Shown: positions 1 through 5,127 of the stretch, one piece after another | Layout of the letters: the number at the start of each line of letters is the position of its first letter | How positions within the stretch are numbered: position 1 is the first letter of the stretch | Source: Gemmatimonadota bacterium | GTDB lineage: Bacteria; Gemmatimonadota; Gemmatimonadetes; Longimicrobiales; RSA9 | Assembly (NCBI GenBank): GCA_016207445.1 | Contig: JACQPS010000254.1 | Span: forward strand, 1 to 5,197 | Length of the DNA stretch: 5,197 nucleotides | Direction of reading: 5' to 3' | Notes under the pieces: generated by a model | Told to the model about the DNA's origin: nothing | Seen by the model: only the letters and a program-made list of their open reading frames with translations | Databases searched by the model: none | Position numbers and translations under genes: made by a program

Positions 1-1
1 G

Positions 2-346
2 AAGGAGGTCTGGGACGAGATCACGCGGCGCCTCGGCGCCGATCTCGATCCCGCCACCCGCCGCGCCAACCTGATGATCAGCGGCTGCCGCCTCGCCGAG
101 AGCCGCGGGCGCATCCTCCGCATCGGCCCCTGCCGCATCCGCATCCTGGGCGAGACGCGCCCCTGCAACATCATGGAAGATGCGCTCCCCGGCCTAGAGG
201 AGGCGCTGCGCGAGCCCTGGAACGGCGGCGCCTTCGGCGAGGTGCTCGAGGACGGCGAGATCGCGGTCGGCGACCCCGTGGCCTGGGTGGAGGAGCTCAC
301 GCAGAGCCGCGGAGACGCGCAGGAGCGAGTATTGCCCGCGCGTTGA
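2..346 (+). CDS. MOSC domain-containing protein, C-terminal part (5' end outside window)
   Basis: The frame is open from base 2 to the TGA at 344-346, giving 114 visible residues; the true start lies upstream of the window, and the ATG at 74 is internal to the domain. The visible part matches the second half of a small stand-alone MOSC domain: an RRANLMISG stretch (visible residues 20-28), a strand pair around RIGPCRIRILGETRPC with the conserved cysteine near residue 55, a helix, then GGAFGEVLEDGEIAVGDPV (75-93), the typical closing G-x-V-L-x-x-G-x-I-x-x-G-D motif. MOSC domains carry or transfer sulfur in molybdenum-cofactor-related chemistry, with the cysteine proposed as the sulfur carrier; the substrate of stand-alone members is generally unknown. 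The last 18 or so residues are a polar tail. It is in the same direction as yebC, 90 bases upstream of it, so co-transcription is possible but not shown. Confidence 0.85.
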   Translation, partial: KEVWDEITRRLGADLDPATRRANLMISGCRLAESRGRILRIGPCRIRILGETRPCNIMEDALPGLEEALREPWNGGAFGEVLEDGEIAVGDPVAWVEELTQSRGDAQERVLPAR

Positions 347-399
347 TTCCGCCGGCCCCGCGCCCTCGATGGCGAGGCTGGAGAGCATGGTTGTAACTG

Positions 400-415
400 C
401 CGATTTGGCAATCGG
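400..415. promoter_or_regulatory. Small inverted repeat just upstream of the yebC ribosome binding site
   Basis: CCGATTTGGCAATCGG forms a 6-bp inverted repeat (CCGATT / AATCGG) with a 4-base TGGC centre, ending 7 bases before the AGGAGG of yebC. It sits in the 90-base gap between the MOSC gene and yebC, which is less GC-rich here than the flanking genes. It could be a repressor operator, or an RNA hairpin beside the ribosome binding site. A weak -10-like TGTAAC (392-397) lies just upstream but has no convincing -35, so I do not call a promoter. Another short repeat, CCTCG/CGAGG (364-377), is the only other structure in this gap. There is no T-tract and hence no intrinsic terminator after the MOSC gene. 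Confidence 0.3.
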
Positions 416-422
416 TTAGATG

Positions 423-428
423 AGGAGG
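423..428 (+). promoter_or_regulatory. Ribosome binding site of yebC (decides the start)
   Basis: A perfect AGGAGG lies 8 bases before the ATG at 437. It rules out the in-frame GTG at 428, which overlaps the Shine-Dalgarno itself and would add three residues in front of the conserved MAGHSKW N-terminus. Confidence 0.85.
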
Positions 429-436
429 TGGCGCCC

Positions 437-1186
437 ATGGCCGGGCACAGCAAGTGGGCGCAGATCAAGCGCAAGAAGGCCGCGACCGACGCCAAGCGCG
501 GCCAGATGTTCACCAAGCTGATCCGCGAGATCGCGGTCGCGGCGCGCCACGGCGGCGGGGATCCGAACTTCAACCCGCGGCTGCGGCTGGCGGTGGACAC
601 CGCGAAAGCCGCGAATATGCCCCTGGACAACATCGAGCGCGCGATCAAGCGAGGCACGGGCGAGCTGGAGGGCGTGCACTTCGAGGAGGTGAGCTACGAG
701 GGGTACGGTCCGGGCGGCGTCGCCCTCTACATCCAGACGCTCACCGACAACGTGAACCGCACGGTGGCGGAGCTGCGCCACATCCTGAGCAAGCACGGCG
801 GCAGCCTGGGCCAGGCGGGCTCGGTGGCGTGGCAGTTCGAGCGCAAGGGCCAGGTCACCATCGACGCGAGCCGGTACGACGAGGACGCGACGCTGGTCGC
901 GGCGCTCGAGGCCGGGGCCGAAGATCTGTCGCGCGACGGCGACCAGTACGTGGTTACCACGGACGTCGCGTCCTTCCATGCCGTGCAGCAGAAGCTGAAG
1001 CAGCAGGGGATCGAGTACAGCGAGGCCGAGCTGGCGATGGTGCCGAAGGCGAAGGTGCAGGTGGAGGGTGCTGAGGCGCACCGGCTGCTGCGGCTGCTGG
1101 ACGCGCTGGATGATGCCGAGGACGTCCAGAAGGTGTACTGGAACGCGGACATCGACGAGGCGGCTTTCGCGGAGGCGGGCGCTTGA
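437..1186 (+). CDS. yebC: YebC/PmpR/TACO1 family protein
   Basis: The 249-aa product is full length for the family (usually about 240-250 aa). It starts with the hallmark MAGHSKWAQIKRKKAATDAKRG and contains the other family signatures: MPLDNIERAIKRGTGE (61-76), YEGYGPGGVALYIQ followed by TDNVNRT (87-109), GSVAWQFERKG (128-138) and, near the C-terminus, the DDAEDVQKVYWNAD stretch (225-238). YebC proteins were long annotated as transcriptional regulators; more recent work on bacterial YebC and mitochondrial TACO1 points to a ribosome-associated role in relieving stalling on proline-rich sequences. Which role this copy plays cannot be read from sequence. The family is commonly found directly upstream of ruvC, as here: its TGA overlaps the ruvC TTG start (1183-1186), indicating one transcript and coupled translation. 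The start is fixed by a perfect Shine-Dalgarno and by family conservation. Confidence 0.97.
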   Translation: MAGHSKWAQIKRKKAATDAKRGQMFTKLIREIAVAARHGGGDPNFNPRLRLAVDTAKAANMPLDNIERAIKRGTGELEGVHFEEVSYEGYGPGGVALYIQTLTDNVNRTVAELRHILSKHGGSLGQAGSVAWQFERKGQVTIDASRYDEDATLVAALEAGAEDLSRDGDQYVVTTDVASFHAVQQKLKQQGIEYSEAELAMVPKAKVQVEGAEAHRLLRLLDALDDAEDVQKVYWNADIDEAAFAEAGA

Positions 1187-1740
1187 TCGTACTGGGCGTG
1201 GATCCCGGCACGGCCACGACGGGATACGGCGTCGTCGCGCGCGGGCGCGACGGCGCCGTTTCGCTGCTGGAGTGCGGCGTGATCCGCACCACGCCCCGTT
1301 CTGATCTGGCCCGGCGCGTGGCCGAGATCTACGAGGGCATCGAGGAAGTGCTCACCCGGCGCACGCCCGAGATCGTCGCGGTCGAGGGCATCTTTTACAG
1401 CCGCAACGCGCGCACCGCCATGGTGCTCGGGCACGCGCGCGGCGCCGTGCTGCTGGCGGCGGCGCAGCGCGAGCTGCCCGTGGCCGAGTACTCGCCGGCC
1501 GAGGTGAAGCACGCGATCGTCGGCAGCGGCCGCGCCACCAAGGAGCAGATCCAGTTCATGGTGCAGCGGCTCTTGCGGCTGAAGGCGCCGCCGCAACCGG
1601 CGGACGCGGCGGACGCGGTCGCGATCGCGCTCTGCCACTGTTACGCGCTCGCGGCCGCGCGCCTGGCCACGCTCGCGCAGAATGATCGTGTTGGCGCCGC
1701 CGCCCGCCACCGTCCGGCCGCCGCCGGGGGCGCCGCATGA
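1183..1740 (+). CDS. ruvC: Crossover junction endodeoxyribonuclease RuvC
   Basis: RuvC is the dimeric, magnesium-dependent Holliday-junction resolvase that nicks two opposing strands of the recombination intermediate handled by RuvAB. The 185-aa product shows the RNase H-like fold with all four catalytic acids: D7 in VLGVDPGTATTGYGV, E68 in VAVEGIFYSRNARTA, and D141 and D144 in ADAADAVAIALCH. The start is a TTG at 1183 whose last two bases lie in the yebC stop codon. It is preceded by GGAGG (1171-1175) at 7 bases, and any later start would remove the first strand carrying D7. The final 20 or so residues (from about 166) are an Ala/Arg/Pro tail beyond the usual about 173-aa core and look dispensable. 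The stop overlaps the ruvA start as ATGA. Expression is probably coupled to yebC translation. Confidence 0.97.
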   Translation: MIVLGVDPGTATTGYGVVARGRDGAVSLLECGVIRTTPRSDLARRVAEIYEGIEEVLTRRTPEIVAVEGIFYSRNARTAMVLGHARGAVLLAAAQRELPVAEYSPAEVKHAIVGSGRATKEQIQFMVQRLLRLKAPPQPADAADAVAIALCHCYALAAARLATLAQNDRVGAAARHRPAAAGGAA

Positions 1741-2342
1741 TCAGCCGCATCCGCGGGAAGTTGATCCGGCGGCGGCCGGGGAGCGTAGAAGTGCTCACGC
1801 CGGGCGGCGTGGCGTACGAGGTGGAGATTCCGCTGACGGTCTTCGAGCGGCTGCCGCGCGAGGGGGCGGACGTGGAGCTGCGCACGGTTCAGATCGTGCG
1901 CGAGGACTCGGTTACGCTCTACGGCTTCCTGGACGACGACGAGCGCTCCGTCTTCGCGCGCGTGCTCAGTGCGAGCGGCGTGGGGCCGCGCCTCGCCCTG
2001 AACATGCTCTCCACGCTCGCGCCCGAGCGGCTGGTGCGCGCGATCCTCGAGCGCGACATCGCCGCGCTCCGCCAGGTGCCGGGGCTCGGCGCGAAGAAGG
2101 CGGAGAAGCTCGTGGTCGAGCTCGCGGACCGGCTGGACGACCTGGCGCTCGCCGCGGCCGGTGCGCCCGCGGAGGGTCGCGCGGCGGAGGAGGCGGTCGG
2201 CGCCTTGATCGCGCTGGGTTACTCTCCGGCAGAGGCTGCAGCGGCCGTTCGCCAGGCGCTGGCAGACGGCGGCGGGGCGGAAGGCGTCGAGCTGATCAAG
2301 GCAGCGCTGGCCGCGGTCGCGAGCGGGGCACGGGAGCGCTGA
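1737..2342 (+). CDS. ruvA: Holliday junction branch migration complex subunit RuvA
   Basis: RuvA tetramers bind the four-way junction and load the RuvB hexameric motor for branch migration. The 201-aa product is full length and has the three expected parts: an N-terminal OB-fold (1-64, MISRIRGKLI to TLYGF) with an acidic pair E56-D57 just before the LYGF motif, corresponding to the acidic pin; two helix-hairpin-helix motifs, ASGVGPRLALNML (79-91) and VPGLGAKKAEKLV (114-126); then an Ala/Gly linker (138-150) and the C-terminal three-helix domain III (151-195, EEAVGALIALGYSPAEAAAAV) that contacts RuvB. The ATG at 1737 overlaps the ruvC stop, so ruvA is probably translated by coupling; only a loose G-rich stretch precedes it. 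The intact domain III implies that a RuvB partner exists elsewhere, because ruvB does not follow. The 52-base gap to the convergent stop at 2395 holds no visible intrinsic terminator. Confidence 0.97.
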   Translation: MISRIRGKLIRRRPGSVEVLTPGGVAYEVEIPLTVFERLPREGADVELRTVQIVREDSVTLYGFLDDDERSVFARVLSASGVGPRLALNMLSTLAPERLVRAILERDIAALRQVPGLGAKKAEKLVVELADRLDDLALAAAGAPAEGRAAEEAVGALIALGYSPAEAAAAVRQALADGGGAEGVELIKAALAAVASGARER

Positions 2343-2394
2343 CGCGACCCGCCGCTGCTGCTGCCTCGGTACCCGGCCGCGCTTGCCGCATACG

Positions 2395-3906
2395 CTATCG
2401 CCACGACCGCGTCGACACGAACGCGACCGTTCCCGGCCGGACCTCGACCGTGCCCAGATCCAGCTTTCGCACCTCGCCGGCGCGATTCGAGACCTGAAGC
2501 ACGAGCGCGTGCGAGCCGGCCGGCAGCCGCAGGCGGGCCACCGCGACCTGGCTCGGCAGCAGGTGCCAGGAGCGCGTGTCGGCCTGCTCCAGGATCGCGG
2601 TGCCCGCGTTGGTCAGCAATCCCAGGATCTTTCCGAGCGCCTCGTTCTTCTTCCCGGCCTGTTCTTCCACGCCGCGCGTGAGCGCGAACTTGGCCGCGGC
2701 ACGCGCGATGGTGCGGGCCAGGAGCTCCGTGCGTTCCGCCTCGAAGTCGCGTACGACGGCGCGGGACAGGTCGGCGAGCACGCGCGCGCGCACCGACGTC
2801 TCGCCGGCGGCGACGGTGGCCGCGCCCGGCGACGGCAGCCAGTCGCGCACATAGACGGGCCAGGCGACGCGGAGCAGGTACGAGTCGTCGTCCTCATCAT
2901 CGTCGTCTGTCGCCTTCTTGCCCCCGCCGCACCCCGCGCACGCCGCTTTACTCGTGCCGGTGTCGGCGCTGGCTTTCGATTGAACGGCGGACGCGATGAA
3001 GATGGTTCGAGGCCGGCCGCCTGCGTCCGCGGCCACGGAGGCGCGCAGGATCTCGCCGAGCGCGTGCGTGGCGAGCCCGCGGGCGGCGTGGGTGCGCCGC
3101 TCGTCGTCGTCCGACTCGAAGACGCCGAGCTCGCCCGACCCCAGCACAATGATGAGCGACTGCTCCACCCGATGCGCGACGAACCCCTGCTCCAGCAGCA
3201 CGATGACTTCGCCCGTGCCGTCGCTCAACGGGGCGGTGTCAGCGGCGAGCGGCAAGGTCGAGTCGGGCACGCCCGCGCTTTCGGCGAGGGCGCGGGCGTG
3301 ACGGTAGGCCACCTCGGCATCCGTCCGCTCGCCCGCCGCCTCGAACACCGCGCCGGCGAACGTGCGCAGGAACAGGTGCAGCGGCCGCTGCTCCTGCGCA
3401 TGCCCACCCTCTTCCAGCCGCGCGAGCAACTGGCTCAGCCGGCGAGCCTCGACCGCGGCCTCGACCGGGTTTTCCTGCTTCAGGTAATTGAGGGCGGCGT
3501 AGTAGTGGATGAAGAGGCGCTCGGTGGCGGCGGGCTGGTACGGCAGGACGCGCTCGCTGGTCAGGAACGAAGCCGCCTCGCGCGACAGGCTCCTGGTATA
3601 GCGGTCTTCCGCCAGTGTGGCCGCGCGCTCGAGCGCGCCGCCGCTCTCCTGGTACTGCCCCGCATAGTGCGCGACGATGCCGCGGTAAAGCGACCGCAGC
3701 AGCTCGTCCTCCAGCGTCGGCGCTCGCTCCGGCGTGAGGCGCTCGAGCGCCGACTCGTAGCGCTCGGCGGCGAGCAGGCTGCGCACGGCGTCGTCGGGGC
3801 GTGTGAGCCCGCTGGGGGCGACGTCATACCCCGCCAGCGCGCCGGCGCAGCCGGCGCCGGCGCCGGCGAGCGCGGCAACGACGAGCAGCCAGACGCCCCG
3901 GCGCAT
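2395..3906 (-). CDS. Probable TPR-repeat lipoprotein of unknown function (COG3014-like)
   Basis: The 503-aa product begins with a signal sequence (MRRGVWLLVVAALAGAGAGC): two arginines, a hydrophobic core, and a Cys at 20 preceded by G-A-G. This is an acceptable but imperfect lipobox, because the -3 position is Gly instead of Leu/Val. TPR-like helical repeats follow at about 40-106, 131-166 (YYAALNYLKQENPVEAAVEARRL) and 174-210. A strand-rich part (232-262) comes next, then a low-complexity linker (308-341) with C323-x-x-C326-GGG-K-K and DDDDEDDD. The C-terminal half has a charged helix (378-414) and an ADTRSW motif (442-447) followed by a small beta domain with RLPAGSHAL (460-468). From memory this order resembles the uncharacterised COG3014-type TPR lipoproteins; no function is established. 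The start is the ATG at 3906, chosen because the signal sequence begins there, although the Shine-Dalgarno is weak. It lies 4 bases after the stop of the upstream leftward gene, so it is probably translated by coupling. It meets ruvA tail to tail. Confidence 0.85.
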   Translation of the reverse strand: MRRGVWLLVVAALAGAGAGCAGALAGYDVAPSGLTRPDDAVRSLLAAERYESALERLTPERAPTLEDELLRSLYRGIVAHYAGQYQESGGALERAATLAEDRYTRSLSREAASFLTSERVLPYQPAATERLFIHYYAALNYLKQENPVEAAVEARRLSQLLARLEEGGHAQEQRPLHLFLRTFAGAVFEAAGERTDAEVAYRHARALAESAGVPDSTLPLAADTAPLSDGTGEVIVLLEQGFVAHRVEQSLIIVLGSGELGVFESDDDERRTHAARGLATHALGEILRASVAADAGGRPRTIFIASAVQSKASADTGTSKAACAGCGGGKKATDDDDEDDDSYLLRVAWPVYVRDWLPSPGAATVAAGETSVRARVLADLSRAVVRDFEAERTELLARTIARAAAKFALTRGVEEQAGKKNEALGKILGLLTNAGTAILEQADTRSWHLLPSQVAVARLRLPAGSHALVLQVSNRAGEVRKLDLGTVEVRPGTVAFVSTRSWR

Positions 3907-3910
3907 GAGC

Positions 3911-4717
3911 TCAGCGCGTGCGCCGTTCCAGGACGATGACGCGCTCCTTCGCGTAGGCGATGGCTTCCGCCAGCTTGGCATACGCCTCGCCCACGGCCTG
4001 GATCTTCTCGATCTCAAGCCGGTGCAGGAAGAGCTGGTAGCGGACGAGCGCCTCGATCGGGCGCAGCTGCTTGTCCAGCACGGTCGCGATGCGGTAGTCG
4101 ATCTGCGGATCGTTCGCACGCAATACCTGCGCGCGGTCGTAGCGGTCGAGCGCCGCGTTCAGCTCGCCGCGCGCGGCCAGGTCGTCCCCCTCGCGGAGCA
4201 GCATCTCCGCGAGCTGCGTGGCGCGGCCGGCCGTGGTCGCGTCCGCCGCCTCGTTCACCACGCGCACGCCCTGCGCCTCGCGGTAGCTGTACGCGCCCAC
4301 GCGGCCGTTGCGGAGCTGCACCATGGCCAGATCGCCGGCGGCATCGCGCGGCGGGTCCACGAGCGAGCGTGGCACCAGCACGGTCGCGGCGCCCGCGCGG
4401 CGGATCGTCCAGGCCTCGTCGGTCGTGCGCGTCGCGGCGAGCACCTGCGCCTCGGTCATGCCCAGCGCGACCTCGCCGCGCGCCAGCGCCTCGCACAGCG
4501 CGGGCGCGCATTCCGCCAGCGCCACGGCGGCGAGCGAGTCGCGCCGCGCGGCCGTGCCAGCCTGCTCGGCGGCTGTGTTCCCCGTCGCGGAGATCACCGC
4601 GCCGTCCGCGGCCGGAATCTTGTCGCCCTGACGGATGATGGGTTCCTCGTGCACCCGCCTGGGCGCGCTGGCGGCGGCCAGCGCCGCCAGCACCAGAATC
4701 AGCACGCGCCGCACCAT
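3911..4717 (-). CDS. Exported TPR-containing protein of unknown function, first gene of the leftward operon
   Basis: The 268-aa product starts with a clear Sec signal peptide (MVRRVLILVLAALAAASA, probable cleavage after A16; the following S-A-P-R has no lipobox Cys), so it should act in the periplasm or at the envelope. After a disordered-looking stretch (20-62) come two cysteines (C70, C75) that could form a disulfide, then ARGEVALGMTEAQVLAATRT (79-98). That segment resembles the G-M-T-x-x-Q-V motif of BamE/SmpA-like domains, followed by strands and a second small stretch, LRNGRVGAYSYREAQG (135-150). Residues 165-235 look like about two TPR units (AEMLLREGDDLAARGELNAALDRY), and the C-terminus is a charged, coiled-coil-like helix ending ERVIVLERRTR. 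The BamE-like reading is inference from a short motif. The ATG at 4717 is preceded by GAGGTG (4722-4727), 4 bases upstream. Its stop lies 4 bases before the lipoprotein gene start, so the two proteins probably work in one envelope pathway. Confidence 0.85.
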   Translation of the reverse strand: MVRRVLILVLAALAAASAPRRVHEEPIIRQGDKIPAADGAVISATGNTAAEQAGTAARRDSLAAVALAECAPALCEALARGEVALGMTEAQVLAATRTTDEAWTIRRAGAATVLVPRSLVDPPRDAAGDLAMVQLRNGRVGAYSYREAQGVRVVNEAADATTAGRATQLAEMLLREGDDLAARGELNAALDRYDRAQVLRANDPQIDYRIATVLDKQLRPIEALVRYQLFLHRLEIEKIQAVGEAYAKLAEAIAYAKERVIVLERRTR

Positions 4718-4721
4718 GGTT

Positions 4722-4727
4722 CACCTC
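4722..4727 (-). promoter_or_regulatory. Ribosome binding site of the leftward operon
   Basis: On the minus strand GAGGTG (within AGAGAGGTGA) stands 4 bases before the ATG at 4717; its GAGG core is 6 bases away. It supports that start and the signal peptide it produces. Confidence 0.75.
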
Positions 4728-4773
4728 TCTGGAGTTGCCGGATGTGGGCGTAGGTACGTCATGGCGAGCCGCA

Positions 4774-4803
4774 GCCGGACCGTGCCGCGAGCGCACGTCC
4801 GGC
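4774..4803. other. Strong 10-bp hairpin with one bulged base in the leader of the leftward operon
   Basis: CCGGAC (4775-4780), a single unpaired C (4781) and GTGC (4782-4785) pair with GCAC (4793-4796) directly followed by GTCCGG (4797-4802). The loop is 7 bases (4786-4792), and G4774 can also pair with C4803. It lies 57-86 bases upstream of the leftward ATG, so if the operon is transcribed through it, it would be in the 5' untranslated leader. Neither side has a T-tract, so it is not an intrinsic terminator. It could be a leader RNA hairpin or a protein-binding inverted repeat. Confidence 0.5.
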
Positions 4804-4842
4804 GGAGCCCGCGTATGGGACAGTCGCTGGGGCGGGAAAGTT

Positions 4843-4856
4843 CCCTGGTTCCAGGG
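4843..4856. repeat. Short palindrome CCCTGG-TT-CCAGGG
   Basis: A perfect 6-bp inverted repeat with a 2-base centre lies 3 bases outside the left arm of the large palindrome at 4860-4982. A 2-base loop is too tight for an RNA hairpin without opening the inner pairs, so it looks more like a dyad binding site or part of a larger fold. GGTTC within it (4847-4851) can instead pair with GAACC (4984-4988), which would extend the large stem outward. Confidence 0.35.
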
Positions 4857-4859
4857 CAA

Positions 4860-4982
4860 CCTTCTTCGGCGTCCCTGCGATACCGGCTGAGTGACCGGGA
4901 AAACACAGAGAGAGCGCACATTGAGGCCACCCTCTGTGCTCTCCCGGGCCCTCAGCGGGAATCGTCGGGGCGCCGAAAAGGG
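4860..4982. repeat. Large gap-free imperfect palindrome, 123 bases, centred on T4921
   Basis: Every base i pairs with base 9842-i with no insertion or deletion. From 4860-4920 against 4922-4982, I count 45 Watson-Crick pairs, 3 G-T pairs and 13 mismatches in 61 positions. The longest paired blocks are TTCGGCG/CGCCGAA (4865-4871 with 4971-4977), GCTGAG/CTCAGC (4886-4891 with 4951-4956), CCGGGA/TCCCGG (4895-4900 with 4942-4947) and CACAGAG/CTCTGTG (4904-4910 with 4932-4938). Mismatches are mostly single and become dense only in the central 21 bases. It lies in the gap between two divergent genes, overlaps no plausible coding region, and has no T-tract on either side. As RNA it would fold into one long rod; as DNA it could extrude a cruciform. 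It may be a structured non-coding RNA, a decayed palindromic repeat or a MITE-like element. I do not recognise it as a known family. Confidence 0.75.
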
Positions 4983-4988
4983 AGAACC

Positions 4989-5017
4989 TTGACGCCGCCC
5001 GCGCGGCGGGCCAGACT
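4989..5017 (+). promoter_or_regulatory. Candidate sigma70-like promoter for the rightward gene at 5128
   Basis: TTGACG (4989-4994, five of six matches to the -35 consensus) is followed after exactly 17 bases by CAGACT (5012-5017, three of six matches to TATAAT). The spacer is extremely GC-rich and contains a 6-bp inverted repeat (CGCCGC 4993-4998 with GCGGCG 5003-5008). Transcription would begin near 5024, leaving a leader of about 100 bases. The -10 match is weak, so this is a candidate only. Confidence 0.4.
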
Positions 5018-5024
5018 GAGGGAA

Positions 5025-5062
5025 GTGCGGGACGACGTCGCCTCCACGACCTCCTCCCGCAC
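5025..5062 (+). promoter_or_regulatory. Leader hairpin upstream of the rightward gene
   Basis: GTGCGGG (5025-5031) pairs perfectly with CCCGCAC (5056-5062) over 7 bp around a 24-base loop that itself contains the palindrome CGACGTCG (5033-5040). If the candidate promoter just upstream is real, this stem would sit at the very 5' end of the transcript, where such stems can protect the RNA. The rest of the leader (5063-5116) is GC-rich, includes a CGCGCGCGCG run (5085-5094), and shows no other structure I can support. Confidence 0.35.
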
Positions 5063-5116
5063 CTGCGGCGCCGGTCCGTCGCGACGCGCGCGCGATCCGG
5101 CGCACTCCACCCGCGC

Positions 5117-5122
5117 AGGAGG
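5117..5122 (+). promoter_or_regulatory. Ribosome binding site of the last gene
   Basis: A perfect AGGAGG lies 5 bases before the ATG at 5128. It is the main evidence that a gene starts there, since only 70 coding bases are visible. Confidence 0.75.
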
Positions 5123-5127
5123 ATCGC

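Noticed and set aside
416..421. TTAGAT as a -10 box with TTGTAA (391-396) as -35 for yebC
   Set aside because: The spacing is 19 bases, and the resulting transcript would start at or after the AGGAGG, removing the ribosome binding site.
1682..2497. A 271-codon + strand frame across ruvC and ruvA
   Set aside because: It overlaps two certain genes in another frame and encodes only low-complexity Arg/Gly/Ala sequence.
2778..2793. GCACGCGCGCGCGCAC, a 16-base alternating purine-pyrimidine run
   Set aside because: It is explained by Arg/Ala/Val codons of the lipoprotein gene in very GC-rich DNA. A similar run at 5085-5094 is equally unremarkable.
3851..3871. GCCGGC-type tandem repeat
   Set aside because: It encodes the Ala-Gly-Ala-Gly stretch before the lipobox cysteine of the lipoprotein and needs no other explanation.
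2383..3939. A 518-codon open frame on the + strand opposite the lipoprotein gene
   Set aside because: It is a shadow produced by high GC content. Its translation is Arg/Gly/Ala-rich without a recognisable domain, while the minus strand gives a signal sequence, TPR repeats and a family-like C-terminus.
4860..4982. Large palindrome as an intrinsic terminator
   Set aside because: Neither strand has a T-tract after the stem, the stem is far longer than a terminator, and no gene ends next to it.
4860..4982. Large palindrome as 6S RNA, SRP RNA, tmRNA or RNase P RNA
   Set aside because: There is no large central bubble as in 6S, no GGAA-capped SRP helix 8, and none of the conserved tmRNA or RNase P core sequences. 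A covariance-model search would be decisive.
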